A DNA stretch of 64,000 nucleotides from an uncultured Bacteroides sp. (GTDB lineage: Bacteria > Bacteroidota > Bacteroidia > Bacteroidales > Bacteroidaceae): contig CAAEFE010000092.1 in the NCBI GenBank assembly GCA_900755095.1, positions 14,481 through 78,480 of the forward strand. The letters are read 5' to 3'. Shown here piece by piece: positions 50,432 to 59,438 of the stretch; position 1 is the first letter of the stretch, and every line of letters begins with the position of its first letter. Both the position numbers and the translations under genes were made by a program. The notes below the pieces were generated by a model. It ran no database searches, was not told where the DNA came from, and worked only from the letters and a program-made list of their open reading frames with translations.

Positions 50432-52150
50432 CTAATACCCCGGATTCTGTTTCAACCTCTCATTCATCACCCGTATTTTCTCCGGTATAGGGAATACAGT
50501 TGTATATCCACTTGCCTCATCCGGTAGTTGCGGACGGCTGCTGTAAGCTCTTGTAAACTTCCCAAAGCGGACTAAGTCCTGTCGTCTCCATCCTTCCCAA
50601 GCCAGTTCCAGCTGACGTTCGGCAAGGATATTCTCTAAAGTGGCAGTGCGGGGAGAAGCGTTGACACGGCTACGAACTTCATTGAGTTCTTCATCTCCGT
50701 TTGCTCCGTTCCGGACTTTCGCTTCACTCTTCATCAACAAAGCGTCTGCATAGCGGAACAATACAATGTCATTCTCCATCAACTTACCGTCTTTTGTGGC
50801 AGTCGGGTCGACTTCATACTTTTTCATGCGGGCTCCTGCGGTTTGTTCGTATGGGGTATCTGTTATATCCAGAGATACTTTCCAGGGCAGATATTCCAGT
50901 ACCGTTCCATTATCCAGTTTGATTATGTTTCCTTTCAGGTCGTGGACAATTCCTGCAAAATAGCAAATATCAAAACGGGGATCTTGTTCCGCGGTTTCAT
51001 AACCGAAAGTTTCGAGGGCTTCAATGGTGGCGCTGGGACCGTTCTCACCGCTTAGTCCGTAAGCCTTGGCGTGATTATAGTGCCGGGAACGGAAGAGATA
51101 TTGCATCTGGTTGGTGTACAGAGTTTTGTTCATCGGGATAGTGAAGACATTCTCTACGGACGGTTCGTTGAATATAGAGAAATTCGTTTCGTATTCCGGT
51201 TCCAGTTTGTAGCCCATAGTCTTGAGTTGGTCACAATAGTAGATGACTGTTTCCCAGGCATTTAGTTCGCTGCCGTTCACTGTGAACTTTATATTTTTTC
51301 CATCCGGGCGTTGTCCGTCCGTCCAATCATTGTCTGTATAAACTTCGGAGTTCAAAGCCAGTTTGGCCAGTAGGAAAGTTACCACGGGGCGAGTGATACG
51401 GCCATAGTAAGGGCCGGACTGGTTGCTATGTGCATCGCTCAACAAAGGAGCCGCCTCTTGCAATTCCTTGACAACAAAGTCAAAGACCGTTTTTCGTTCA
51501 CTTTGCACTACATCTTTCATTGCTACGGAAGAGGATTGAACTAGCGGGATGCGTCCGAACAAATCCATCAGGTAATAATAATACATAGCCCGCATGGCAC
51601 GTACTTCGGCACGGTATGCCGGCAGTTCCGTAGCGGAATGAGTTTCGGCGAATTTGTCTATCCGTTCCAGTGATTTGTTACTTAACATGACGACTTTATA
51701 GAGATATTCCCATGTAGCCTGAATGGCATCATTCTCTATTCCCCAATCGTGCAGGTAAAGTCCTTGCCAAAAACCACCGTCATACCAGTCACCTCCACGG
51801 GTGGGGATAATGGCTTCGTCGGAGGTAAAGGTGTTCAGGTCGTAGACTCCCCTACCCGTTCCCTGCAATCCCTGACTATCACTATAACCGCCTACGTATG
51901 TATAAAGCGAAGCTACTGCATTGAGATATACTTCCGAGATTGTATTGTAAACGTCATCTTCGGGTAACTTATCTTTCGGATTTTCCTCCAAAAACTTACT
52001 ACATGAGAATAAACCCAGGCACGTTATAAGAAGGAATACCAGCACTCCCGAAGGACGTAAGATCTTCTTTGAAAACAGTTCCGCTATCCTTGAAAGCAGT
52101 TCTTCTTTCTGCAAAAAAAGACTTTTATTTTTCATATATTGTTTCATCAT
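50432..52150 (-). CDS. SusD-like glycan-binding lipoprotein
   Basis: A 572-residue outer-surface lipoprotein that holds glycans for the SusC channel. The lipobox 'CLGLFSC' lies unusually far in (Cys near residue 50), after a basic N-terminal extension. SusD markers are 'SKFLEENPKDKLPEDDVYNT', 'EVRAMRAMYYYYLMDLFGRI' and the C-terminal 'ERQLELAWEGWRRQDLVRFG'. The frame starts at 52162 overlapping the susC stop (TAATG), but GGAGGAGGAG just after that points to the ATG at 52150, which I chose. It is the last gene of the PUL. Confidence 0.95.
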   Translation of the reverse strand: MMKQYMKNKSLFLQKEELLSRIAELFSKKILRPSGVLVFLLITCLGLFSCSKFLEENPKDKLPEDDVYNTISEVYLNAVASLYTYVGGYSDSQGLQGTGRGVYDLNTFTSDEAIIPTRGGDWYDGGFWQGLYLHDWGIENDAIQATWEYLYKVVMLSNKSLERIDKFAETHSATELPAYRAEVRAMRAMYYYYLMDLFGRIPLVQSSSVAMKDVVQSERKTVFDFVVKELQEAAPLLSDAHSNQSGPYYGRITRPVVTFLLAKLALNSEVYTDNDWTDGQRPDGKNIKFTVNGSELNAWETVIYYCDQLKTMGYKLEPEYETNFSIFNEPSVENVFTIPMNKTLYTNQMQYLFRSRHYNHAKAYGLSGENGPSATIEALETFGYETAEQDPRFDICYFAGIVHDLKGNIIKLDNGTVLEYLPWKVSLDITDTPYEQTAGARMKKYEVDPTATKDGKLMENDIVLFRYADALLMKSEAKVRNGANGDEELNEVRSRVNASPRTATLENILAERQLELAWEGWRRQDLVRFGKFTRAYSSRPQLPDEASGYTTVFPIPEKIRVMNERLKQNPGY

Positions 52151-52161
52151 CTCCTCCTCCA

Positions 52162-54906
52162 TTAAAAGTTAATACTCAATCCCAGTGTGTACGTCCGCGC
52201 CAACGGATATCCCCGTTTATCATCCACGCCTAAAGTGGAGTTCACCGTTGAACTGTTAATCATGGGTGAAAGTCCCGAATAACCGGAAATGGTTGCCAGG
52301 TTGTTGACTGTAAATGCCAGACGCAGGGAACGGACATATTTCTTCAGTTTCTGCACTTTCTCAATCGGCACGTTCCAACCCAGCGTCACATAGTCGAAGT
52401 TGACATAATCTCCCTTTTCCAACCAATAGTCGGTGGCGGTTTGATCCTTGATGTTCTGTTTCGGGGCTTTCTTCATTACGTTATAGTCGGGAAATATATT
52501 CATGTTCATATAGGTCAGGGAGGTTCCGTTGTAAATTTTATGTCCGAAAGCTCCGTTAACCTGCAAAGACAGGTCGAAACGCTTGTAGCGGAAACTGATG
52601 TTGGAGCCAAGAATCGTTTTAGGTACGGCTTGTCCTGCCACGTAGCGGTCTTCACCATCTTCAAGGCTGACACCTCCGCCATTCAGATCGGCGATGCCAT
52701 AGGTGTATCCGCCGTTTCCATCGGATTCGAGTCCCGTACTGTGGGGAAGATAGAACACGCCCAACGGTTGACCCACCATCTGATATACGATGTGGTTGTA
52801 TCCTCCATGAAAGCCGGCTCCGTCGAGGCCAGAAAGACTTTTATATTCGGGGGCAGAAAGCATTTCGCCGCTGTACATACCGCTTAATGAGAGCAGTTTG
52901 TTGCGCTGGAAAGTGATATTGGCATTGATATTCAGTTCCATATCCTTGGTCTTCAAGGGGGTGATGCCGATGGCGATTTCCGTACCCCAGTTGCGCATGG
53001 AACCGATGTTGGCAAGCAAGGTGTTATAGGTGAAAGGCGGTACGCTTACGTTGTAAAGGTAAAGCATGTCTGTGGTTCGGGAGTTGTAATAGTTGGCGGA
53101 AAGCAGCAGGCGGTTGCCGAAAAGAGCTACGTCGATACCGGTATTAAAGGTATGTTTCACTTCCCATTTCAGGTCGGGATTCGTGTTCCGTAAGTCTCCT
53201 AAAGATACGACGGCGGAGTTTCCGACGGGGACTACACCGTTCGGCTTTACAAGGTTCAATGTAGTGTATGAGTCAATCCCACTCTGATTACCTGCCAGAC
53301 CGTAGCCAATACGGAATTTCAGATTATCCACCATCGGCAACTGCTTCATAAATTCTTCTTCACTAATCACCCATGCGGCAGATGCGGAGGGGAAGAATCC
53401 CCATTTATGGTTCGCTCCGAATTTGGAGGAAGCATCTGTACGGGCGTTCAGCGTCAGTACGTAGCGGTCGGCGTATGTATAGTTGAAACGTCCCATGAAA
53501 GATGCCAGACGGGGTTGGTCGTAGTAAGAATTAGTGCCTTCCCACAAGCGGAGTGCACCTGCCTGAAGATTATTATACCCGAATTTGTCGGTGCTGAAAT
53601 TGCTTACTGTTGTATAATATCCCGTGTAGGTTTCTTTTTGAAGTTCGGCAAGTGCCAGCACGTCAAAGAAATGTTTTTTCCAGTTTTTCTTATAGGTCAG
53701 CATCATGTTGCCCAGCAAGGACTCTCGCTTTTTGGTTCCTTTGTAAGCCTGACCGTTCGCCCAGACGGAGGTGGGGAGGTATTGCGAATTTTCCACGATA
53801 TTATAGGTATAGGCGCCGAAGAGGTTTAGTTTCAGTCCTTCCAGCAGATTGAAAGTCAGACGGGCGTGCGTGCTGATGTGCGAAGTGGCATCATCATCCT
53901 GCACTTCCATCCATGCCAATGGATTGGTAATTTGGCTGGCGGTCGTTATTCCGTCCCAGGAATTGGTGACGGGGTCTTTATGGTTAGGATAGGTGGGGTT
54001 GAATGTGGCTGCCGAATAGAACGTTTTCTGATAATCCACCAGATTATGATTCTTCTGAATGGAACCGAACATTCCCAGCTCACAGTTCAGGAAGCCGTCG
54101 AACATTTTCTGATTCATGTTCATATTCGAAGTGAAGTTTTTCATGTCTTCATTCAAAATCACTCCCTGACGATCCATGAAACCAAGAGAAACGCGATAGC
54201 TGGACTCACTGGAACCACCATAAAAGGCGATGTGATGGTTTTGTTGTAGTCCTGTCTGTTCAATCTCTTTCTGAAAATCGGTATTATATCCTTTGTCCAG
54301 AATGGAAATCCCGCGTTCCGAAGCGATACGGCGGTACTCATCGCCGGACAGCATTTTCAGATTCTTGTAGACGGTGGAAATTCCGAAGCTACCGTTGTAG
54401 GCTACTTGTGTTCTGCCGCTCATTCCTTTTTTAGTGGTGACTTCGATCACACCGGAAGCTCCTCGTGAACCGTATTGTGCGGTTTCGGAAGCGTCTTTCA
54501 AAATGGTGAAGCTCTCAATATCCGTAGGGTAAATGGAGGTGAGCATGCTCAAGTCGCCAAATACTCCGTCGACGATTATCAAAGGGTCATTGCCACTGGT
54601 CAGTGAGGTAGTTCCCCGCAGGCGTACCGCATCCAAGGCTGCCGGACCGTTTGATCCGCGTTGGATGGTCAAGCCCGGCACACGTCCGCGGATTGCTTCC
54701 AAAGGGTTCGTTATCTGGTCTTTATTCATCTGTGTCTCCGTAATCTTCTCTACGGAACCGGAGAGGGTTTTCAAACTTCCGGTGGCATATCCAACAGTTA
54801 TCAATGAGTCTATGGGCGTGACGGGAATCTTCTGCGCCAAGGTGCTCTCGCACGGGATTACCAGAAGAAGAAGGCTGTAGAAAATGAGTCTAGCGTGTTG
54901 TACCAT
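52162..54906 (-). CDS. SusC-like TonB-dependent outer-membrane transporter
   Basis: A 914-residue beta-barrel importer. After the signal peptide (about 1-24) it goes almost straight to a TonB-box-like 'PIDSLITVGYATGS' and the plug ('NPLEAIRGRVPGLTIQRGS', 'DAVRLRGTTSLTSGNDPLII', 'ILKDASETAQYGSRGASGVI'). The usual N-terminal carboxypeptidase-regulatory-like domain (about 80 residues) is missing, so it is shorter than most SusC proteins. The barrel ends in 'YPLARTYTLGLSINF', with a terminal Phe. It has its own promoter. Confidence 0.95.
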   Translation of the reverse strand: MVQHARLIFYSLLLLVIPCESTLAQKIPVTPIDSLITVGYATGSLKTLSGSVEKITETQMNKDQITNPLEAIRGRVPGLTIQRGSNGPAALDAVRLRGTTSLTSGNDPLIIVDGVFGDLSMLTSIYPTDIESFTILKDASETAQYGSRGASGVIEVTTKKGMSGRTQVAYNGSFGISTVYKNLKMLSGDEYRRIASERGISILDKGYNTDFQKEIEQTGLQQNHHIAFYGGSSESSYRVSLGFMDRQGVILNEDMKNFTSNMNMNQKMFDGFLNCELGMFGSIQKNHNLVDYQKTFYSAATFNPTYPNHKDPVTNSWDGITTASQITNPLAWMEVQDDDATSHISTHARLTFNLLEGLKLNLFGAYTYNIVENSQYLPTSVWANGQAYKGTKKRESLLGNMMLTYKKNWKKHFFDVLALAELQKETYTGYYTTVSNFSTDKFGYNNLQAGALRLWEGTNSYYDQPRLASFMGRFNYTYADRYVLTLNARTDASSKFGANHKWGFFPSASAAWVISEEEFMKQLPMVDNLKFRIGYGLAGNQSGIDSYTTLNLVKPNGVVPVGNSAVVSLGDLRNTNPDLKWEVKHTFNTGIDVALFGNRLLLSANYYNSRTTDMLYLYNVSVPPFTYNTLLANIGSMRNWGTEIAIGITPLKTKDMELNINANITFQRNKLLSLSGMYSGEMLSAPEYKSLSGLDGAGFHGGYNHIVYQMVGQPLGVFYLPHSTGLESDGNGGYTYGIADLNGGGVSLEDGEDRYVAGQAVPKTILGSNISFRYKRFDLSLQVNGAFGHKIYNGTSLTYMNMNIFPDYNVMKKAPKQNIKDQTATDYWLEKGDYVNFDYVTLGWNVPIEKVQKLKKYVRSLRLAFTVNNLATISGYSGLSPMINSSTVNSTLGVDDKRGYPLARTYTLGLSINF

Positions 54907-54931
54907 ATTCTTAGTTTTTAAGGTAATAATA

Positions 54932-54939
54932 CAAATATA
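54932..54939 (-). promoter_or_regulatory. -7 box for susC-susD
   Basis: TATATTTG on the minus strand, 26 bp before the susC ATG and directly after the terminator hairpin at 54945-54980. It makes susCD a separate transcription unit. Confidence 0.75.
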
Positions 54940-54944
54940 ACAAA

Positions 54945-54980
54945 AAAAGAGGGAATCTGGTTGAGTAGATTCCCTCTTTT
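54945..54980 (-). terminator. Terminator between hexosaminidase and susC genes
   Basis: AAAAGAGGGAATCT (54945-54958) pairs perfectly with AGATTCCCTCTTTT (54967-54980), loop 8 nt. On the minus strand it is followed by a run of T. It ends the enzyme transcript before susC. Confidence 0.85.
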
Positions 54981-55004
54981 ATTCATAAATGATATTGACA
55001 ATGT

Positions 55005-57080
55005 CTATTTCACGATTATCTCATCCGTAAATATCCAACCTCCGAATTCGCTTCCGGCCTGTGCCTGGTAACGTACGTATCTTCCTTTGGCTTCTCCCTG
55101 CCATGAAATATCCGTAAACCGAATAGGGGTTTCTTTGCTCACTTCAAAGTGTTGTTTTTGCAGCTCCGTGAAGTTTATTCCATCATCGGAAATGGAAATA
55201 ATCACTGTCTCCGGCAGGAATACTTCCGCGCCGACCACTTGCATAAAAGCGGCGGTAACGGAATGGATAGGGGTTTCTTTTTCCATATCAATCGTCACAT
55301 CGAGACGGTTGTCCGAGATAAATCCTTGCCATGAACCATCACCGTAAGTCCAGTCACCACGTATGCCGTCTGTCAGGGCTGTGTTGCCTTGTGCGGGATA
55401 ATGGGGGCTATAGGAGGAGTTATAGGTCACTTTTTTACCGAGCGCCAAATGGCTGACTGGTTGAAGAGATTCGGGACGGCTGCCGATTTCTTTGCTCAAA
55501 TCGAAAGGATGGTATCCTTTTTTCTGTAAATCGGCCACTGCTGACAGTGCGCGGGTATGGAAATCGGACCACGACTTACGTTCCGGAGCCGACCAGGCTA
55601 CTTCCGCCAATGCCAGCATACGGGGATAAATCATATATTCCACGTGTTCGGGAGTGGGGATATATTCCACCCATAGGTTACCCTGCACACCATAGACTAA
55701 CTTTGCCTGCTCCGCAGTTAAGGAAGCGGGGACAGGATCGTAGGCATATACTTTCTTCAATGGCAGGTAGCCACCGATAGCTTCCGGCTGGGAGTACGGG
55801 GCGTCCTGATAGCTGTCCAGATAACAGTATGCACCCGGTGTCATGATGGCATGATGGCCGGAGGTGACGGCAGCAATACCACCCTCTTCTCCACGCCACG
55901 ACATAACGGTTGCATTGGGCGCGATACCTCCTTGCAGAATCTCGTCCCATCCCAAGAGACGGCGTCCGTGATTGTTGAGGAACTTTTCGATACGGTGTAT
56001 CAGATAGCTTTGCAGCTCGTCTACATTGGCCAGATGCTCGTCTTTCATTCTCTTCTGACATTTCGGACAGGTCTTCCAAGCCGATTTGCCGGCCTCATCA
56101 CCTCCTACATGAATGTATTCGGAAGGGAAAAGTTCCATGACTTCCGTCAGTACATTCTCCAGAAAGGTGAAAGTTTCTTCATTACCGACACAGAAATCGG
56201 AGTTCTTGTAAGGTTCTCCCGAACAGGATAGCTGCGGGTAGGCAGCCAGCACTTCTTCCGAATGGGAAGGCATTTCAATCTCCGGAATCACCGTGATGTA
56301 ATGCTGACGGGCATATTCCAGTATTTCACGAATATCGTCCTGGGTGTAATAGCCGCCGGAAGCTCCGGGTTCATCATAACGGAGGTATTTACGTCCGCCG
56401 TTCCACCATTTCTTCCAGGTGGGGTCTGTACGCCAGGCTGCAAAATCGGTCAGTAAAGGGTATTTCTTGATTTCAAGCCGCCAGCCTGCCGCATCGGTCA
56501 GGTGCAGGTGCAAACGGTTGATTTTGTAATATGCCAATGCGTCTATCTGCTTCTTTATAAACTCTTTGGTAGAGAAATGACGGGATACGTCCAGCATCAG
56601 TCCGCGATAAGCAAAACGAGGGGTGTCTTCTATCTCGACAGAGGGTACGGAATAGCTGCCTGTGCTTGCCGGTTGCATCAGCTGTAACAGGGTTTGCATT
56701 CCATAGAATAATCCGGCTCCCGAAGTTGCCCGGATCTCGATTCGTTGAGAGGTGACGGAGAGTGTATAGCTTTCCGGTGACGGCAACTGGGTAGTCTTGG
56801 GGGTTATCAATAAGAAAAGCATCTGTTTCCTGTCTTTCTTTCTCGCTTCCTTTAATTGGACGGGTAATGCCTTCAGGTATTTCTCCCAGAGCTTCGCTTC
56901 TCCACCTTGTAGGTTTGTATAAAGTCTTGTCTTTTCTGACAGTAAAAAAGAGCCCGTCCCCTTCTCCATTTTTAATGGGACAGGTATGACGGACTGTGCC
57001 AGAATGGGATGTGCATGAAAGCACATCCCCAGTATACATAAGAAAAGACAAACTTTAGTGTATTCTTTTCTTATATTCAT
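55005..57080 (-). CDS. GH20 beta-N-acetylhexosaminidase (691 aa)
   Basis: An exported hexosaminidase (signal peptide about 1-28) that removes terminal GlcNAc or GalNAc from glycans. GH20b N-domain about 30-150; the catalytic barrel about 155-500 has 'YRGLMLDVSRHFSTKEFIKK', the Asp-Glu pair in 'YIHVGGDEAGKSAW' and 'LLGWDEILQGGIAPNATVMS'. The C-terminal domain (about 550-691) looks like an F5/8-type carbohydrate-binding fold. It starts in a TAATG overlap with the other GH20 gene, so the two are co-translated paralogues. Confidence 0.96.
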   Translation of the reverse strand: MNIRKEYTKVCLFLCILGMCFHAHPILAQSVIPVPLKMEKGTGSFLLSEKTRLYTNLQGGEAKLWEKYLKALPVQLKEARKKDRKQMLFLLITPKTTQLPSPESYTLSVTSQRIEIRATSGAGLFYGMQTLLQLMQPASTGSYSVPSVEIEDTPRFAYRGLMLDVSRHFSTKEFIKKQIDALAYYKINRLHLHLTDAAGWRLEIKKYPLLTDFAAWRTDPTWKKWWNGGRKYLRYDEPGASGGYYTQDDIREILEYARQHYITVIPEIEMPSHSEEVLAAYPQLSCSGEPYKNSDFCVGNEETFTFLENVLTEVMELFPSEYIHVGGDEAGKSAWKTCPKCQKRMKDEHLANVDELQSYLIHRIEKFLNNHGRRLLGWDEILQGGIAPNATVMSWRGEEGGIAAVTSGHHAIMTPGAYCYLDSYQDAPYSQPEAIGGYLPLKKVYAYDPVPASLTAEQAKLVYGVQGNLWVEYIPTPEHVEYMIYPRMLALAEVAWSAPERKSWSDFHTRALSAVADLQKKGYHPFDLSKEIGSRPESLQPVSHLALGKKVTYNSSYSPHYPAQGNTALTDGIRGDWTYGDGSWQGFISDNRLDVTIDMEKETPIHSVTAAFMQVVGAEVFLPETVIISISDDGINFTELQKQHFEVSKETPIRFTDISWQGEAKGRYVRYQAQAGSEFGGWIFTDEIIVK

Positions 57081-59404
57081 TAATCAATTTTGATTTCGTC
57101 TACAAATAAAAATGCGTTTTTGCCTTTTCCACCATGCCATTCCGGAAGCGTTTTCTCCGGTGAAGCAATAACTCTCACGTATTGGGTAGTCACAGGAGCA
57201 AATGTAAGTTGATGGTCAACAACTCCGTCTTTGTCCGTCTCTTTCATTGCCGGATATTCTTCGGAAGCAATCTTTTTGAAAGTCTTTCCGTCATCTGAAA
57301 CTTCTACGGACAGGTTTCTGGCGTCAAACACCCAGTCGCCCTTTGCAATATTGACAGAGATGGCCACACTCGAAATTTCAGTAGGTTGCTGAAGGTCGAT
57401 CGTCATGTCCATGTCGTTTCCGTTGAAAGCAATCCAGCGGCCTGACCGGTAACTACTATTTCCTTTCAAACCATCGGTTAACGTGGAAGCTCCTTTGAAG
57501 AGGTATTGTTCATTGATAGGTTGATTGGCTACAATCGGCTTCATGCTGGATTTGCTGAAGTCAATCTTCTCTGTCAGTGTCTGGCTCTCGCCGGTAGGAC
57601 GAATGGCTTTGGCGGACAGAGTGGCATTTTCTTTAATTTTCAACACTCCTTCGTAAACGGGAGAAGCAGTAGTGGGTTCTGTGCCGTCCAAAGTGTAGTG
57701 GACAGGGGCATTGTCGATAGTAGACAAAGTAACGTCCATCGTTCCTTCTGCCGGATTCGGTTCAAACTCGGCTTGTACGCCGAACGCGTGTTTAGCGTAG
57801 TTGTATCCTTCGGCATCATACCACTTAATCAGTTGAGGAAGACGAGACAGGAAGTCGGCATAGTTTTTCTTTTCAGGGCTGGACCACTGAATTTCACACA
57901 ATGCAGCCCAACGAGGCAATACCATGTACTGCGCGTGAGGGAAAGTAGCGATGTATTCTGTCCAGAGGTTGGCTTGCACACCCTTGATATATTTCTGTTC
58001 TTCCGGAGTGAGGGAAGCCGGCATCGGCTCGTAGCTGTACACTCTTTCTAACGGCAGGTAACCACCGATACCAAACGGTTCGTTATCTACGTCTTTAGCT
58101 TGGTAATAGTCGAAATACAGGTATGTGTTCGGCGTCATGATGACATCGTGTTTCTGTTTCGCAGCTTCGATACCGCCCTTTTCACCACGCCATGACATAA
58201 CAGTAGCGTTAGGAGCAAGTCCGCCTTCAAGGATTTCATCCCAACCGATGATCTGACGTCCGTGGTCGTTGAGGAATTTCTCGATATGGTTGATTACGAA
58301 ACTCTGCAGACGTTCTTCCTTGCTATGCTTATCATCCGATTTCAAGCCCAGCGCCTTGATACGTGCCTGACATTTCGGACATTTTTCCCAACGTACTTTC
58401 GGACATTCGTCACCACCTACATGAATATATTCTGAAGGGAAGATTGCTATTAATTCAGTAAACACATCTTCGAGGAATTTCAAGACTTGATCGTTTCCGG
58501 CACAAAGCACATCTTCTGATACACCCCATTGTCTCCATACTTCGTACGGGCCACCGGTACATCCCAATTCGGGATAAGCGGCAAGGGCAGCTTGCATGTG
58601 TCCCGGAAGATCGATTTCGGGAATAACTGTGATATAACGTTCGGCAGCATAAGCTACTATTTCTTTCGCCTGTTCCTGGGTATAGAAGCCACCGTAAGGT
58701 TTGCCGTCGTATTCACCGGAGTTACGTCCGATGACTGTTTCTGTCCTCTTGGAACCGATTTCTGTCAGCTTCGGATATTTCTTGATTTCCAGACGCCAGC
58801 CCTGGTCTTCGGTAATATGCCAGTGAAAACGGTTCATATTGTGCAAAGCCATCATATCGATATAAGTTTTCACTTCATCTACTGTAAAGAAATGACGGCT
58901 GGTATCGAAGTGTGCACCACGATAGCCAAAGCGGGGAGCGTCATTGATTTCTACAGCGGGCATGGAAATGTCTGCGCCGACAGCCACAGGCAATGATTTG
59001 CGCAGGGACTGGATGCCATAGAATACGCCGGCTTCCGTAGGACCGGTAATCGTGATTCCGTCACCGGTAACTTTCATCTGGTAGGATTCCGGATTTTCGT
59101 TCTCCGTGCCTAATGCCAGTACGATTGCGTTTTTACCTTCTGTTCCGGCTTCAATAGCGAAATCTTTTCCGGTAGCCGTTTTCAGATAGTCTGCCAGGAA
59201 TTTTGCGTTGCGTTGCATCTTCTCGTTTCCTTCCGGATAGAGAATTTTCACACTGCTCTTGAGGATGAAGGGACTTCCTTGAGCGGTTACAATTTCTTGT
59301 GGCATGGGGATGATCTGGTAGTTGGCTTCCTGTTGCGCCGATTGGCAAGAGGCAAAAAGTCCTGCTAGTGCCAGACATCCGGTTAATTTAAAGAGTTGCT
59401 TCAT
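57080..59404 (-). CDS. GH20 beta-N-acetylhexosaminidase lipoprotein (774 aa)
   Basis: A lipoprotein hexosaminidase; the signal ends at 'AGLFASC' (Cys about 20). It has the GH20b domain, then the catalytic barrel with 'FGYRGAHFDTSRHFFTVDEV' and the Asp-Glu pair in 'YIHVGGDECPKVRW', and 'IGWDEILEGGLAPNATVMSW'. After about residue 540 there are a chitobiase-type C-terminal module ('YTLDGTEPTTASPVYEG') and an F5/8-like domain. It differs from its neighbour by a longer active-site loop, so the two may prefer different linkages. Confidence 0.96.
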   Translation of the reverse strand: MKQLFKLTGCLALAGLFASCQSAQQEANYQIIPMPQEIVTAQGSPFILKSSVKILYPEGNEKMQRNAKFLADYLKTATGKDFAIEAGTEGKNAIVLALGTENENPESYQMKVTGDGITITGPTEAGVFYGIQSLRKSLPVAVGADISMPAVEINDAPRFGYRGAHFDTSRHFFTVDEVKTYIDMMALHNMNRFHWHITEDQGWRLEIKKYPKLTEIGSKRTETVIGRNSGEYDGKPYGGFYTQEQAKEIVAYAAERYITVIPEIDLPGHMQAALAAYPELGCTGGPYEVWRQWGVSEDVLCAGNDQVLKFLEDVFTELIAIFPSEYIHVGGDECPKVRWEKCPKCQARIKALGLKSDDKHSKEERLQSFVINHIEKFLNDHGRQIIGWDEILEGGLAPNATVMSWRGEKGGIEAAKQKHDVIMTPNTYLYFDYYQAKDVDNEPFGIGGYLPLERVYSYEPMPASLTPEEQKYIKGVQANLWTEYIATFPHAQYMVLPRWAALCEIQWSSPEKKNYADFLSRLPQLIKWYDAEGYNYAKHAFGVQAEFEPNPAEGTMDVTLSTIDNAPVHYTLDGTEPTTASPVYEGVLKIKENATLSAKAIRPTGESQTLTEKIDFSKSSMKPIVANQPINEQYLFKGASTLTDGLKGNSSYRSGRWIAFNGNDMDMTIDLQQPTEISSVAISVNIAKGDWVFDARNLSVEVSDDGKTFKKIASEEYPAMKETDKDGVVDHQLTFAPVTTQYVRVIASPEKTLPEWHGGKGKNAFLFVDEIKID

Positions 59405-59438
59405 AAACTAAAAAATTAAGTGTTAAGTTATTAATAGA

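Noticed and set aside
55005..59404. Assembly duplication of the GH20 gene
   Set aside because: The two proteins differ in length, anchoring, loops and C-terminal modules; they are diverged paralogues.
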